DNA from: a bacterium
GTDB taxonomy: Bacteria > SZUA-79 > Acidulodesulfobacterales > Acidulodesulfobacteraceae
DNA: 64,000 bases
Direction: 5' to 3'
NCBI GenBank assembly: GCA_021813595.1
Contig: JAKAKF010000218.1
Location: forward strand, 1 to 64,000
Shown: positions 46,022 to 54,955 of the stretch, piece by piece
How positions within the stretch are numbered: the first letter of the stretch is position 1
Layout of the letters: each line of letters opens with the position of its first letter
Position numbers and translations under genes: made by a program
Notes under the pieces: model-generated
The model's database searches: none
Told to the model about the DNA's origin: nothing
Seen by the model: only the letters and a program-made list of their open reading frames with translations

Positions 46022-47176
46022 TTAATAGCTATTCTCCAACAGTCTTAAAATTCCGTTCTCGTCAATTTCTGCAGGATTGTTTTCTATAGCAAATCCCATA
46101 GTAGCAAAAGCTTCTTTTGCAATTTTTTGAAGTTTGTCTTTTTCGACGCCGAGATCTTTAAGTTTTACGTTAATATTTAAAGCGGTAAGTATATCTTCTG
46201 TCTTTTCTATCAAAGACATTGCATATTCATCGTCGCTTTTACCCGCTCTTTTAATGCCGAAATGGTGCGCTATAAGCATATAATCCCTTTTGCACGCATT
46301 CAGATTGTATTTCATAGATTCCAGCGCCAGAACGGCGAGTCCCGCTCCATGTGCAACATTAGGATAATTTCCTGATACGGGATGTTCCATTGCATGCATT
46401 ATTCCTACGCCTGAAATATCTATGGCAAGTCCCGCAAGTGCCGAGGCAAGCGCCATATTGCCTCTTGCCTGCATATTATCGGGTTCGCTATATGCTTTAA
46501 TCAAATTGTCTTTTAAAAGATAAAACGCCTGCATACAGTATGTGGTAGAAAACTCGTTTTTTGCCTTTCCGGTAAATGCTTCAAAAATATGGACGAATAC
46601 GTCGAATCCCGTCGTTGCCGTGACATAATTAGGCATTGACGAAGTAATTTCCGGGTCTATTATAGCCTCTTTCGGATACATACATTCATAACCGAAGCCC
46701 GGTTTTTCGCCGGTCGCAGGATTGGACATAACCGAATATCTGTTTACCTCGCTTCCCGTTCCTGAAGTTGAAACTATGGTTATAACCGGAATCGCATCGT
46801 TAGCCTGAGTTTTTAAGTATTCCCATACCGGAATATCTCCTTTTGCCGCAACCGCTATTGCCTTTGCGGAATCGAGCGGACTTCCGCCTCCTAAACCTAT
46901 TATTAGGCCGACGCCTTTTTGCTTTGCGATTTTTGCAGCTTCGTCGATTTCGGTAATAGTGGGGTTAGGCGTTATACCGTCGTAAATAGTTACCGTTATA
47001 CCTGATTCTTTTAAAATTTTAACAAGCTTATCTAACGTTCCGGTTTTTTGCATTGAATTTTTTCCGGTAACTATTAATACATTATCGGAATATTTCTTGG
47101 CAATTTTTCCCGCTTCAGAAATAATGCCTGCGCCGAAATGTATTTTAACCGGATTATAGATGGTGAATTTTGTCAT
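46022..47176 (-). CDS. Iron-containing alcohol dehydrogenase
   Basis: 384 residues of the Fe-ADH (group III) family. The NAD(P) motif GGGSPLDSAKAIA is near 97-109, and metal ligands lie around ATTGFDVFVHIFE and IMHAMEHPVSGNYPNVAHGAG. It oxidises or reduces a short alcohol or aldehyde pair. The butanol dehydrogenase-like branch is likely by motif, but the substrate is not readable. AAGGGGG before the ATG supports the start. Confidence 0.9.
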   Translation of the reverse strand: MTKFTIYNPVKIHFGAGIISEAGKIAKKYSDNVLIVTGKNSMQKTGTLDKLVKILKESGITVTIYDGITPNPTITEIDEAAKIAKQKGVGLIIGLGGGSPLDSAKAIAVAAKGDIPVWEYLKTQANDAIPVITIVSTSGTGSEVNRYSVMSNPATGEKPGFGYECMYPKEAIIDPEITSSMPNYVTATTGFDVFVHIFEAFTGKAKNEFSTTYCMQAFYLLKDNLIKAYSEPDNMQARGNMALASALAGLAIDISGVGIMHAMEHPVSGNYPNVAHGAGLAVLALESMKYNLNACKRDYMLIAHHFGIKRAGKSDDEYAMSLIEKTEDILTALNINVKLKDLGVEKDKLQKIAKEAFATMGFAIENNPAEIDENGILRLLENSY

Positions 47177-47275
47177 GTGTTTACCCCCTTAATAATATTA
47201 ATATTAACATTGGTATTAATATAAAAGAAATTAATTTCGACTATTATATCATACAATTTTGCGGCCTTGCCAGAA

Positions 47276-47331
47276 TTGTTACAAAAATTTAACATAATTG
47301 TAATAAAATTGTAATAAAAATCTGTTATGAT
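47276..47331 (+). promoter_or_regulatory. Pho-box-like array and -10 element before pstS
   Basis: Four 7-base units start exactly 11 bases apart: TTGTTAC at 47276, ATTTAAC at 47287, TTGTAAT at 47298 and 47309. A TATGAT -10 element at 47326-47331 lies 10 bases beyond the last unit. That is the spacing used by PhoB/PhoP-type activators, where 11-nt direct repeats replace the -35 element. No pho regulator gene is in the window. Confidence 0.7.
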
Positions 47332-47396
47332 AATTAAAGCAATAAATTTTGCGATAAGACAAATCAAAAATTTAAATTTAATTATGGAGGAGATGT

Positions 47397-48497
47397 ATGA
47401 ACAAAAGCAGTAAGAAAAAAATGCTGTTGGGAGTTGCGACGGTTTCTGCCGTCGTCGGATTATCGTTTCTTGTTTCGGGATGCGCTAAATCTAAAACTCC
47501 GGCGGCAAGTTCCAGCGCAAAAGTACCGGCGGGTACACTGACTATTTCAGGCTCTACAATGCTTTATCCGTTAAATTCCGTTTGGGCGGTTGAGTATCAT
47601 AAACTGCATCCGAATGTTACGGTTTCCGTTGCCGGTACGGGTTCGGGGTTTGGAATTTCTAACGCAGCCGACGGCAATATTACCATAGGAGCGTCAGACG
47701 CTTATCTTACTAAAGCGTTCAAAAAAAGGTACCCTAATTTAATTAACGTTCCTGTTGCTCTCGACGATGCGCAGGTTATTTACAACATCCCTGGAATACC
47801 CAACAACGTAAATCTTAAAATGACGCCTAAATTAGTTGCCGAAATTTATATGGGCAAGATTAAAAACTGGGATAATCCTGTATTTAAAAAATTAAACCCG
47901 CAGTATAAGTTTCCGAATCTTCACATTTTCGTAGTTCACAGAGCAGATGCAAGCGGAACTACGTTTGATTTCACGAGCCTTTTAACCGATACGTCTAAAG
48001 CATGGGCAAAGCAAGTAGGACGAAGCCTTTCTCCTGATTGGCCAACGGGAAGCGGTTATCTTGGAAGCGATGCGGTAGTCGCGGCAGTTAAAAGTACTGC
48101 GGGAGGCATAGGTTACGTTGGGCTGGGATGGGTTTTGGAATATCATCTTGCAAGCGCCGCTATGTTGAATAAAGCAGGTAATTATGTAGTGGGTTCGGTT
48201 AAAACGATAGCTGCTGCTGCAAACTCTGCATTAAAACAGGGCAGTTTCCCAGCTGATTTTGATAAATCTATAGTGTGGAACGTTTCGGCTAAGAATGCAT
48301 ATCCCGATTCAAATTTTGAATTTTGGATGATTAAGAAAAAACAGCCCAATTCTTCGACGACAAAATCTATTAAAGACCTTGTGAACTGGGCGCTTGGTCC
48401 TGGACAGGCCGCAAAATATACCGTTAAGACCGGTTTTGCTCCTCTTCCAAAGTCTGTTTTGCCGAACGTTAAAAAACTTTTGGCGCAGGTAAAATAA
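47397..48497 (+). CDS. pstS: Phosphate-binding protein PstS, lipoprotein form
   Basis: 366 residues. Signal sequence with lipobox LVSG-C29, then a periplasmic binding domain with the phosphate-site loops SGSTMLYPL and VAGTGSGFGI, and ASGTTFDFTSLL. It captures phosphate for PstCAB. The start follows a strong GGAGGAG. It is separated from pstC by a 211-base gap with a hairpin and a possible internal promoter, so it may be made in excess over the permease. Confidence 0.95.
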   Translation: MNKSSKKKMLLGVATVSAVVGLSFLVSGCAKSKTPAASSSAKVPAGTLTISGSTMLYPLNSVWAVEYHKLHPNVTVSVAGTGSGFGISNAADGNITIGASDAYLTKAFKKRYPNLINVPVALDDAQVIYNIPGIPNNVNLKMTPKLVAEIYMGKIKNWDNPVFKKLNPQYKFPNLHIFVVHRADASGTTFDFTSLLTDTSKAWAKQVGRSLSPDWPTGSGYLGSDAVVAAVKSTAGGIGYVGLGWVLEYHLASAAMLNKAGNYVVGSVKTIAAAANSALKQGSFPADFDKSIVWNVSAKNAYPDSNFEFWMIKKKQPNSSTTKSIKDLVNWALGPGQAAKYTVKTGFAPLPKSVLPNVKKLLAQVK

Positions 48498-48518
48498 AAA
48501 ATTATTAACTGATTTATA

Positions 48519-48567
48519 TAAACGGCGCGATTGGCAGATTGATAAAAATGCTTTATCGCGCTGTTTA
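48519..48567. other. Hairpin in the pstS-pstC gap
   Basis: TAAACGGCGCGAT (48519-48531) pairs with ATCGCGCTGTTTA (48555-48567) with a single G-U wobble across a 23-base loop. It lies just after pstS. It could stabilise the pstS end of the transcript or damp transcription into pstC. Confidence 0.6.
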
Positions 48568-48629
48568 TTATCCGCTATCTTATATAAGTATTACAGGAGT
48601 TATTTTTTTTAGAAAAATTAAAAATAATA

Positions 48630-48638
48630 TGCTATAAT
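48630..48638 (+). promoter_or_regulatory. Extended -10 promoter candidate before pstC
   Basis: TGCTATAAT at 48630-48638 is a full extended -10 element, about 70 bases before the pstC start, without a recognisable -35. It might give PstS-independent expression of the permease genes. Confidence 0.4.
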
Positions 48639-48708
48639 TAAAAAAATTAATTAACGCCTAACCTGAATAAAAAAAATATAGACCATAAAAATAGACATAA
48701 CCATTTTA

Positions 48709-49653
48709 ATGTTTAACTTAAAATACAAAGACGATTTTTTTAAATTCATTTTATCGGTATTTGTTTTTGCCGTCGTAGTTATTTTTTTAATAGCAGTTAT
48801 TGTTATAGTATATTATAGTTATCCGTCCATAAATAGATACGGCATATCTTTTTTATGGAGGAAAGAGTGGAATCCTCCGGCAGAAATATTTGGAGCCTTG
48901 ACTTTCCTAGCAGGAACGTTTGCCGTTACTTTCCTTGCTCTAATATTTGCGATACCTTTCAGCTTAGGAATAGGGATTTTTTTACAGGAATACTGCCCTT
49001 TTTTTTTAAGAGGTATTTTTACCGTAATTATTGAAATGCTTGCAGGCATACCCAGCGTTGTTTTCGGGGTGTGGGGCGTATTAACCGTAGTTCCCTGGTT
49101 GAGGGAATCAGTAGAACCTTTTTTTAAAAGTCATTTTTCAGGCATACCGTTTTTAAAGGTGGAAGAAAACATAGGTTACGGCATCCTTGCCGCCAGCATA
49201 ATAGTCGCTTTCATGATTTTGCCTATAATTGCTTCGATTACCAAAGATTCTCTGTCTTCGGTGCCGAAACTCGCTAAAGATGGAGCGCTGGCGATGGGCG
49301 CTACTAAGTTAGACGTAATAAAAGACGTTTCTATGCCTTATGCTTTGAACGGAATATATGGAGGAATAATTTTAGGATTTGGAAGAGCCATAGGGGAAAC
49401 CATAGCCACCGTCCTTTTAATAGGCAACCAGGCGGTCGTTCCTAAATCTTTATTTAGCGTAGGATATACAATATCTTCTATGCTAGCCAATACATTTACT
49501 TTTGCCGTTATCAGCCCTATATATGCCTCTGCCGAAGTTGAATTGGCGCTCATTCTTTTATTAGTTAGTCTTATAGTTAATATTGTAGGAAGAAATATTT
49601 TAAATAGAGTTATAGGCGGAAGATTTAGCAGGTCGCAATTCGGCGGCGGTTAA
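48709..49653 (+). CDS. pstC: Phosphate ABC transporter permease PstC
   Basis: 314 residues with about six membrane helices. The cytoplasmic coupling loop (about 185-215) has LAKDGALAMGATKLDVIKD followed by SMPYALNGIYGG, the PstC version of the EAA loop. It forms the channel with PstA. GRAIGETIATVL follows. Close to pstA (no clear ribosome site between). The start ATG at 48709 lacks a clear Shine-Dalgarno match. Confidence 0.95.
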   Translation: MFNLKYKDDFFKFILSVFVFAVVVIFLIAVIVIVYYSYPSINRYGISFLWRKEWNPPAEIFGALTFLAGTFAVTFLALIFAIPFSLGIGIFLQEYCPFFLRGIFTVIIEMLAGIPSVVFGVWGVLTVVPWLRESVEPFFKSHFSGIPFLKVEENIGYGILAASIIVAFMILPIIASITKDSLSSVPKLAKDGALAMGATKLDVIKDVSMPYALNGIYGGIILGFGRAIGETIATVLLIGNQAVVPKSLFSVGYTISSMLANTFTFAVISPIYASAEVELALILLLVSLIVNIVGRNILNRVIGGRFSRSQFGGG

Positions 49654-49716
49654 TATAAATATATATAATTGCGCTTACATATTATATCAATAAATAATTT
49701 AATTAATTATCCTATA

Positions 49717-50628
49717 ATGGAACAACAATTACATGACCCGGTTTTTCCGATAGATAAAGGTTATCTTAAAAGAAAAAAAATATATAATAATATTGCATTT
49801 CTTTTTGCGACGGCGGCATTTATAATCGGGGCTTTTCCGGTTTTTCATATTATTTATAAAGCTATCGCCATAGGATATAAATATCTTAACTGGAATTTTA
49901 TATCTACTTTGCCTACAGGTTTTCCTATCGGCGCAGAGGGCGGTATATTAAACGCCATTATAGGCGACTTATATCTTGTAGTAATAGCTTCGGTTTTTGC
50001 TATTCCTATAGGAGTCGGGACAGGTTTATATTTATCTCTTTTTGGAAAAAAAAGAACAAACTTCTTTTTAAGGCTTTTAAATGAGCTTATGATAGGAATA
50101 CCGTCTATCGTATGGGGTATCGTGGGATTTTATATATTTTCCACTAATGCCGGTTTTGGTTTTCATTTTGGATTTTCGGCTCTTGCAGGAGGATTTACTC
50201 TTGGTTTTATAATGACGCCTATTATCGTGCTTCTTACAGAACAGGCAATTAATCAGATTCCTGCAAGTTACATAGAAGGCGCTCTTGCTCTTGGGGCAAC
50301 TAAATTTCAGGCTACAAAATCAGTCATACTAAAGGCGGCTCTTGGCGGCATATTTATAGGAATTCTGCTTGGAGTGATGAATATTATCGGACAGACGGCA
50401 CCGCTTTTATTTACAAATTATTATAATACAGGTATGCCTACAGGGGTTACGGGCCCTGGAGGAGCGGTAGGAGACATGGCTATGCTGATATTTATATATA
50501 TCCATGAACCTTCGAGGATATTGCATTACAAAGCAGAAGCAGCTTCGGTAGTTTTATTGCTGTTTATATTTTTATTAGATATCGGATTGAGGCTGATAAA
50601 CTATTTAGTTAAAAAATTTATTCTATAA
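49717..50628 (+). CDS. pstA: Phosphate ABC transporter permease PstA
   Basis: 303 residues from the ATG at 49717; an in-frame TTG at 49669 would add 16 residues that look like leader DNA, so the ATG is preferred, though neither has a good ribosome site. Five to six helices with the coupling loop (about 180-210, ALALGATKFQATKSVILKAALGG). The partner of PstC. An FGF-rich helix is typical. Start uncertain, function sure. Confidence 0.93.
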   Translation: MEQQLHDPVFPIDKGYLKRKKIYNNIAFLFATAAFIIGAFPVFHIIYKAIAIGYKYLNWNFISTLPTGFPIGAEGGILNAIIGDLYLVVIASVFAIPIGVGTGLYLSLFGKKRTNFFLRLLNELMIGIPSIVWGIVGFYIFSTNAGFGFHFGFSALAGGFTLGFIMTPIIVLLTEQAINQIPASYIEGALALGATKFQATKSVILKAALGGIFIGILLGVMNIIGQTAPLLFTNYYNTGMPTGVTGPGGAVGDMAMLIFIYIHEPSRILHYKAEAASVVLLLFIFLLDIGLRLINYLVKKFIL

Positions 50629-50679
50629 AATTTATCGTATAAATTATATTATAAAAACAAAAAAAGGAACCATAATTTT

Positions 50680-51486
50680 ATGTCAAATGATAAAAACGAC
50701 TTAAAGCCGGTAAATTCTGTTGACGGCGATAATGATAATATAATAGTAAACGTAAAGGATTTAAATTTTTATTACGGAAATTATCATCTGCTAAAGTCGA
50801 TAAATCTTTATTTTAAAAAAAATTCGGTATGCACGCTTTTAGGGCCTTCTGGATGCGGCAAATCTACTTTTTTAAGAACTTTGAACAGGATGAACGATTA
50901 TACGGAGGGCGCAAGGCTGACCGGCGAAGTTTTGATAGACGGAAAAAATATATACGATAAGTCGGTCGACGTGGTAGAATTAAGGCGAAATATAGGTATG
51001 GTATTTCAGAATCCTAACCCGTTCCCTAAATCTATATTTGAAAACGTTGCATTTGGACTAAAAATTCACGGCATAAAAAATAAGGATTTTATTGTAGAAA
51101 GAGTCGAAAAGTGCCTTAAATATGCGGGTCTTTACGATGAAGTCAAAGATAAACTGAATAAATCCGCTTTATCTCTTTCGGGAGGACAGCAGCAGAGATT
51201 ATGTATCGCAAGGGCTATAGCAACCAATCCCTCAATATTATTAATGGACGAACCGACGGCATATCTTGATCCGGTTTCAACCAGTATCATACTTGATTTG
51301 ATTAATTCCTTTAAAAAATATTATACTATTATAGTCGTAAGTCATAACGTTCAGCAGTCAGGTAGAATTTCCGATTACAGCGGGTTTTTTTTAGACGGGG
51401 AGCTCATTGAATTCGACGAATCCGGAAATTTCTTTACCAGGCCTAAAGACAAAAGAACGGAAAACTTCATAACAAGCAGATATTAA
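50680..51486 (+). CDS. pstB: Phosphate ABC transporter ATPase PstB
   Basis: 268 residues. Walker A GPSGCGKST (about 59-67), the PstB-typical RTLNRMNDYTEGARLTGEV, signature LSGGQQQRL, Walker B LLMDEPTAYLDP and the switch His in VVSHNVQQSGR. The N-terminus has about 20 extra hydrophilic, Asp/Asn-rich residues. AAGGAA precedes the start. Energises phosphate import and is part of the PhoR signalling complex. Confidence 0.97.
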   Translation: MSNDKNDLKPVNSVDGDNDNIIVNVKDLNFYYGNYHLLKSINLYFKKNSVCTLLGPSGCGKSTFLRTLNRMNDYTEGARLTGEVLIDGKNIYDKSVDVVELRRNIGMVFQNPNPFPKSIFENVAFGLKIHGIKNKDFIVERVEKCLKYAGLYDEVKDKLNKSALSLSGGQQQRLCIARAIATNPSILLMDEPTAYLDPVSTSIILDLINSFKKYYTIIVVSHNVQQSGRISDYSGFFLDGELIEFDESGNFFTRPKDKRTENFITSRY

Positions 51487-51540
51487 ATAAAATATTAAAT
51501 AAATATAAATATATATAATATTAGGGATAGAGAGGTTACG

Positions 51541-52221
51541 GTGAATATTTTAGATAGCGAGTTGATGAAATTAAAACGCGGCGTCGTTGAGATGGGAGAA
51601 ATAGTTGCAAGTCAGCTAAGCAGCGCAACTAAATTTTTATTTGAAAGAGATAAAAATCTTGCGGAGCAGACTATTAAAAATGATTTGAAAGTTAATTCGC
51701 TTGAAGTAGGCATTAACGAGAGTTGTATAAAACTTCTTGCCCTTTATCAGCCAGAGGCGGCAGACTTAATGTTTATCACTACCACTATGAAAATAATAAC
51801 CGACCTTGAAAGAATGGGGGATTTATGCGCTTCGATATGCCAAATCGGGTTAAAACTTACAGATGGACCTTCCTTTTCGGAACAATTTAAATGCGTTTAT
51901 TCATATTTTGAAGACGTTGCGGCAAGAGACGACGAGATGCTTAAAATGGCCATTAAAATGTTTTCGGACGGCGTTAAAGAAAATTTAGGGCTTAAAGACA
52001 TCATTATAAAAGACGAAAACGTTATAGACTTACTTTCGCATAAGATAGTCGTGGATATAATAAATAATTCGATAAAAAATTTAAATACCTTAGAAAATAA
52101 TATAACCTATATCTTTATAGCCCGCAAGTACGAAAGGTTTGCCGACCATGCCCAAAAAATTATGGAACTTTTGCTTTATATGGATCTTGGCAAAGATTTA
52201 AGGAATTTGCCGGAGTATTAA
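51541..52221 (+). CDS. phoU: Phosphate signalling protein PhoU
   Basis: 226 residues from a GTG start with AGAGAGG upstream. Two repeated three-helix PhoU bundles, each ending in an acidic metal-binding stretch (ITDLERMGDLCASI in the first, ARKYERFADHAQKI in the second). PhoU links Pst transport to PhoR and represses the pho regulon when phosphate is plentiful. Last gene of the pst run. It overlaps the end of the TolC-like gene by 4 bases, tail to tail. Confidence 0.95.
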   Translation: MNILDSELMKLKRGVVEMGEIVASQLSSATKFLFERDKNLAEQTIKNDLKVNSLEVGINESCIKLLALYQPEAADLMFITTTMKIITDLERMGDLCASICQIGLKLTDGPSFSEQFKCVYSYFEDVAARDDEMLKMAIKMFSDGVKENLGLKDIIIKDENVIDLLSHKIVVDIINNSIKNLNTLENNITYIFIARKYERFADHAQKIMELLLYMDLGKDLRNLPEY

Positions 52222-53672
52222 TCTTTTAATCCCATGCCGAGAGCATTGTAAACGTTTATAACATCTTCTTTAACCAATAGATTTTGATTTATAAGGTTGT
52301 ACTCTGAATTAAGCAAATTTTCTTTATAGGTAAGATAAGTTATCTTAGAAGAAATACCGGTTTTATACTGCACTTTGTAAATATTGAAAAGTTTTAGGGC
52401 ATAGCGGTAATTTTTTTTATAACTTTTCAATGTTTGTATATCTTTCTGGAAATCTGCAAGGTCGCTCTCGGTTTCGCTGAAAGCGTTTATTATAGTATTT
52501 CTGTAGTTTAATATTGCCTGCTGATACTGTAGTTTAGACCTTTTATATATGCTTATATTAGTTTTGTAATTAAATATCGGCGCAAGAATGTCTAATCCGA
52601 AATTCCATACGCTGTTTGCATCGGTAATAAAATTATCTAAGCTGGGGCTTGCATATCCGTAACTTCCCGTAAGGTTAAATATAGGGAAAAAATTAGCGAG
52701 GCTTTCTTTTTTGGCGTAAGCATATGCAAGAACGTTATATTCCGCTTCTTTAACGTCCGGTCTTTGAGTTAAAATTTCTGATGGGATATTCGGCGGTATT
52801 AACTCAGAATAATGATTATCGTCAAAATTTAAAACGTTTTTTATGTTAGATTTGACCGTCAGCTTAAATCTTTCCGGAAATTTTCCCAGATAATATGCAA
52901 GCGTATTTTGCGTAATGTCTTTTTGCTTTATAGAGTCGTTTAGGTCGGTTCTTAAAATTTCAAGGTTTGTCTTTGTATTTACTATGGGCTCTGCATTTGT
53001 AAGACCTTCTTTATACTGTACTTCATAAAGTTTTAAAATCTCTTTTTCCGCTTTATATTCTTTTTTTAAGTTAACAATGGATTCCTTTAAAGCCTGTATT
53101 TGAAAATAGGCCTGTGCAACGTTGCTTATAAGGGTTAGTTTTACTACGTCGGCGTCTTCCTTAGATACCGAAACGTTAGCTTTTGCCTGTTTAACCGCAT
53201 TATTTACCTGGTTCCAGACGTCTAATTCATATGAAGCGCTTAAACCTGCCTGGTTTAGGTTGTATATGACGGTACGCGATGAACCGGAAACTGAACCGCC
53301 GGAAGATAAAGCGGTTTGATAAGACGGCATTTTATTTCTTGTAGCTTCGTAGCTAAAATTGACGGTTGGGAACAGGTTCGATTCGTTCTGAGAAACGTAT
53401 GTTTTTGCAATCTGTATATTTTTTATAGCGATTATATAATTTAAATTGTTTTTTAACGCCTTTGATATTAAATCGTCAAGTTTATTGCTTTTAAAATTTT
53501 TCCACCAGTCATTTTTTATTTTAAAATTTTCGTTATTTAGCGCATACTTAAATCTATTTGGAATTTTAACGGTAATTTTTTTTGGATGCGTAAATAAACT
53601 ACATCCGCTAAGAATAAACATAAACCCGAAAACCGTAAAAAAAAATAATAACAAAGTTTTTTTAATTTTCAT
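52218..53672 (-). CDS. TolC-like outer membrane efflux lipoprotein (NodT/OprM type)
   Basis: 484 residues. Lipobox near LSGCSLF (C24) and two outer membrane efflux protein repeats with long helices. It is the outer-membrane channel for the RND pump encoded on the other side. It starts about 150 bases before the RND adaptor and is transcribed away from it. Confidence 0.88.
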   Translation of the reverse strand: MKIKKTLLLFFFTVFGFMFILSGCSLFTHPKKITVKIPNRFKYALNNENFKIKNDWWKNFKSNKLDDLISKALKNNLNYIIAIKNIQIAKTYVSQNESNLFPTVNFSYEATRNKMPSYQTALSSGGSVSGSSRTVIYNLNQAGLSASYELDVWNQVNNAVKQAKANVSVSKEDADVVKLTLISNVAQAYFQIQALKESIVNLKKEYKAEKEILKLYEVQYKEGLTNAEPIVNTKTNLEILRTDLNDSIKQKDITQNTLAYYLGKFPERFKLTVKSNIKNVLNFDDNHYSELIPPNIPSEILTQRPDVKEAEYNVLAYAYAKKESLANFFPIFNLTGSYGYASPSLDNFITDANSVWNFGLDILAPIFNYKTNISIYKRSKLQYQQAILNYRNTIINAFSETESDLADFQKDIQTLKSYKKNYRYALKLFNIYKVQYKTGISSKITYLTYKENLLNSEYNLINQNLLVKEDVINVYNALGMGLKD

Positions 53673-53746
53673 AATTTTTTAGTTTAAGTTTGTATTTTTT
53701 TTTATGTTGTTTTTTATTGACTGAATTTTAAATTTATTATATTCTA

Positions 53747-53776
53747 ATTATACTGACTATAAAGTCATATTGTCAA
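53747..53776 (-). promoter_or_regulatory. Minus-strand promoter with an internal dyad for the TolC-like gene
   Basis: On the minus strand TTGACA (complement of 53771-53776) and TATAAT (complement of 53747-53752) are separated by 18 bases. TGACT-ATAA-AGTCA (53754-53767) lies inside the spacer, where a bound repressor would block polymerase. On the plus strand TTGACT (53717-53722) and TATTCT (53740-53745) make a weaker promoter for the adaptor with a 17-base spacer. Confidence 0.55.
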
Positions 53777-53820
53777 TTAAAAAATTTATAATTTAATAAT
53801 CTTATTTTAAAGGTATCGAT

Positions 53821-54951
53821 ATGATTAAACGTTTTATAATAGTTTTGCTTGTTCTTATAGTTATTTTCGGAGGAATATTCGGATACAAAGCGTATAAGGG
53901 CTACGAAATGGGGCAGGCTATGAAAGCCAGGAAATTTCCTCCGGTTTCGGTGTCGGTAGCCGTTTCTAAAATAGGAGATTGGCAGCCTTATATACATACT
54001 ATAGGCAACGTATCCGCTATAAATTCGGTTAACGTAACGACGCAGGTTGCAGGACAGGTTAACGGCATATATTTTAAATCGGGAGAGTTTGTTCGTAAAA
54101 ATCAGATTTTGGTTACTCTCGACGATTCTCTTCAGATTGCCCAGTTAAAACAATACAAATCCCAGTTTATAGCCGATAAATTTAACTATGAGCAGTACAA
54201 AAAAGCCTATGCTCAAAATGCCGTTTCTAAAGCATCGTACATATCTATGCTCTCTACATTAAGGCAGAACGAAGCGCAAATCGCCCAGGCGGAAGTTACT
54301 ATAGCCGATATGACGATAAGAGCGCCTTTTTCCGGAATAGTAGGGATTAGAAATTCAAGTTCGGTAAACCTCGGTCAGTACATAAATCCGGGTGCAAATA
54401 TAATACCGCTTTATTCTATCAACCCGATTTATATAGACTTTACCATGCCGCAGAACGATTTGCACAGTTTAAAGGTAAATCAAAAAGTTAAGATTAAGTT
54501 AGATTCATATAATAAAATCTTTTATGGCAGAATAAAAACTATAAGCATAGACGTAAATACCGTTTCACGCAATATAACCGCCAGGGTTATCGTGAACAAT
54601 AAAGGAATGTATTTAAGGCCGGGAATGTTTGTTACGGGAAGAGTTTTCCTACCCGTAATACATAACGTCGTAACGGTTCCGGCAACCGCTGTAACTTATA
54701 ATCCATACGGCGATTTTGTTTACGTAGTCGTTAAGAAAAACGGCGTAAATATCGTAAAAACGGATTATGTTAAGACCGGAGAGGAAAGAAACGGAGTAGT
54801 CGTTATACTTAAAGGCTTAAAACCAGACGAAAATGTAGTTACCGCAGGACAGGTAAAACTGAGAAATGGCATACCTGTAGCCATAAAAAACAAAGGCGCG
54901 GATAATAAAGGCAAAAGTAAAATTAAAGCAATAGTAAAAGATAAAAGGTAA
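53821..54951 (+). CDS. RND efflux periplasmic adaptor (HlyD/AcrA family)
   Basis: 376 residues. An N-terminal membrane anchor (about 4-24) rather than a lipobox, then barrel-sandwich (lipoyl) halves around a helical hairpin (about 90-165: QIAQLKQYKSQF...NEAQIAQAEVTIADM), a beta-barrel and a membrane-proximal domain with GMFVTGRV and DFVYVVVKK. A lysine-rich C-terminal tail follows. It connects the pump with the TolC-like channel. It ends 4 bases before the permease. Confidence 0.92.
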   Translation: MIKRFIIVLLVLIVIFGGIFGYKAYKGYEMGQAMKARKFPPVSVSVAVSKIGDWQPYIHTIGNVSAINSVNVTTQVAGQVNGIYFKSGEFVRKNQILVTLDDSLQIAQLKQYKSQFIADKFNYEQYKKAYAQNAVSKASYISMLSTLRQNEAQIAQAEVTIADMTIRAPFSGIVGIRNSSSVNLGQYINPGANIIPLYSINPIYIDFTMPQNDLHSLKVNQKVKIKLDSYNKIFYGRIKTISIDVNTVSRNITARVIVNNKGMYLRPGMFVTGRVFLPVIHNVVTVPATAVTYNPYGDFVYVVVKKNGVNIVKTDYVKTGEERNGVVVILKGLKPDENVVTAGQVKLRNGIPVAIKNKGADNKGKSKIKAIVKDKR

Positions 54952-54955
54952 TTAA

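Noticed and set aside
48534..48554. Possible sigma-54 (-24/-12) promoter before pstC
   Set aside because: A GG and a GC pair are present but 15 bases apart instead of 10, so the spacing rules it out. I found no good sigma-54 site elsewhere.
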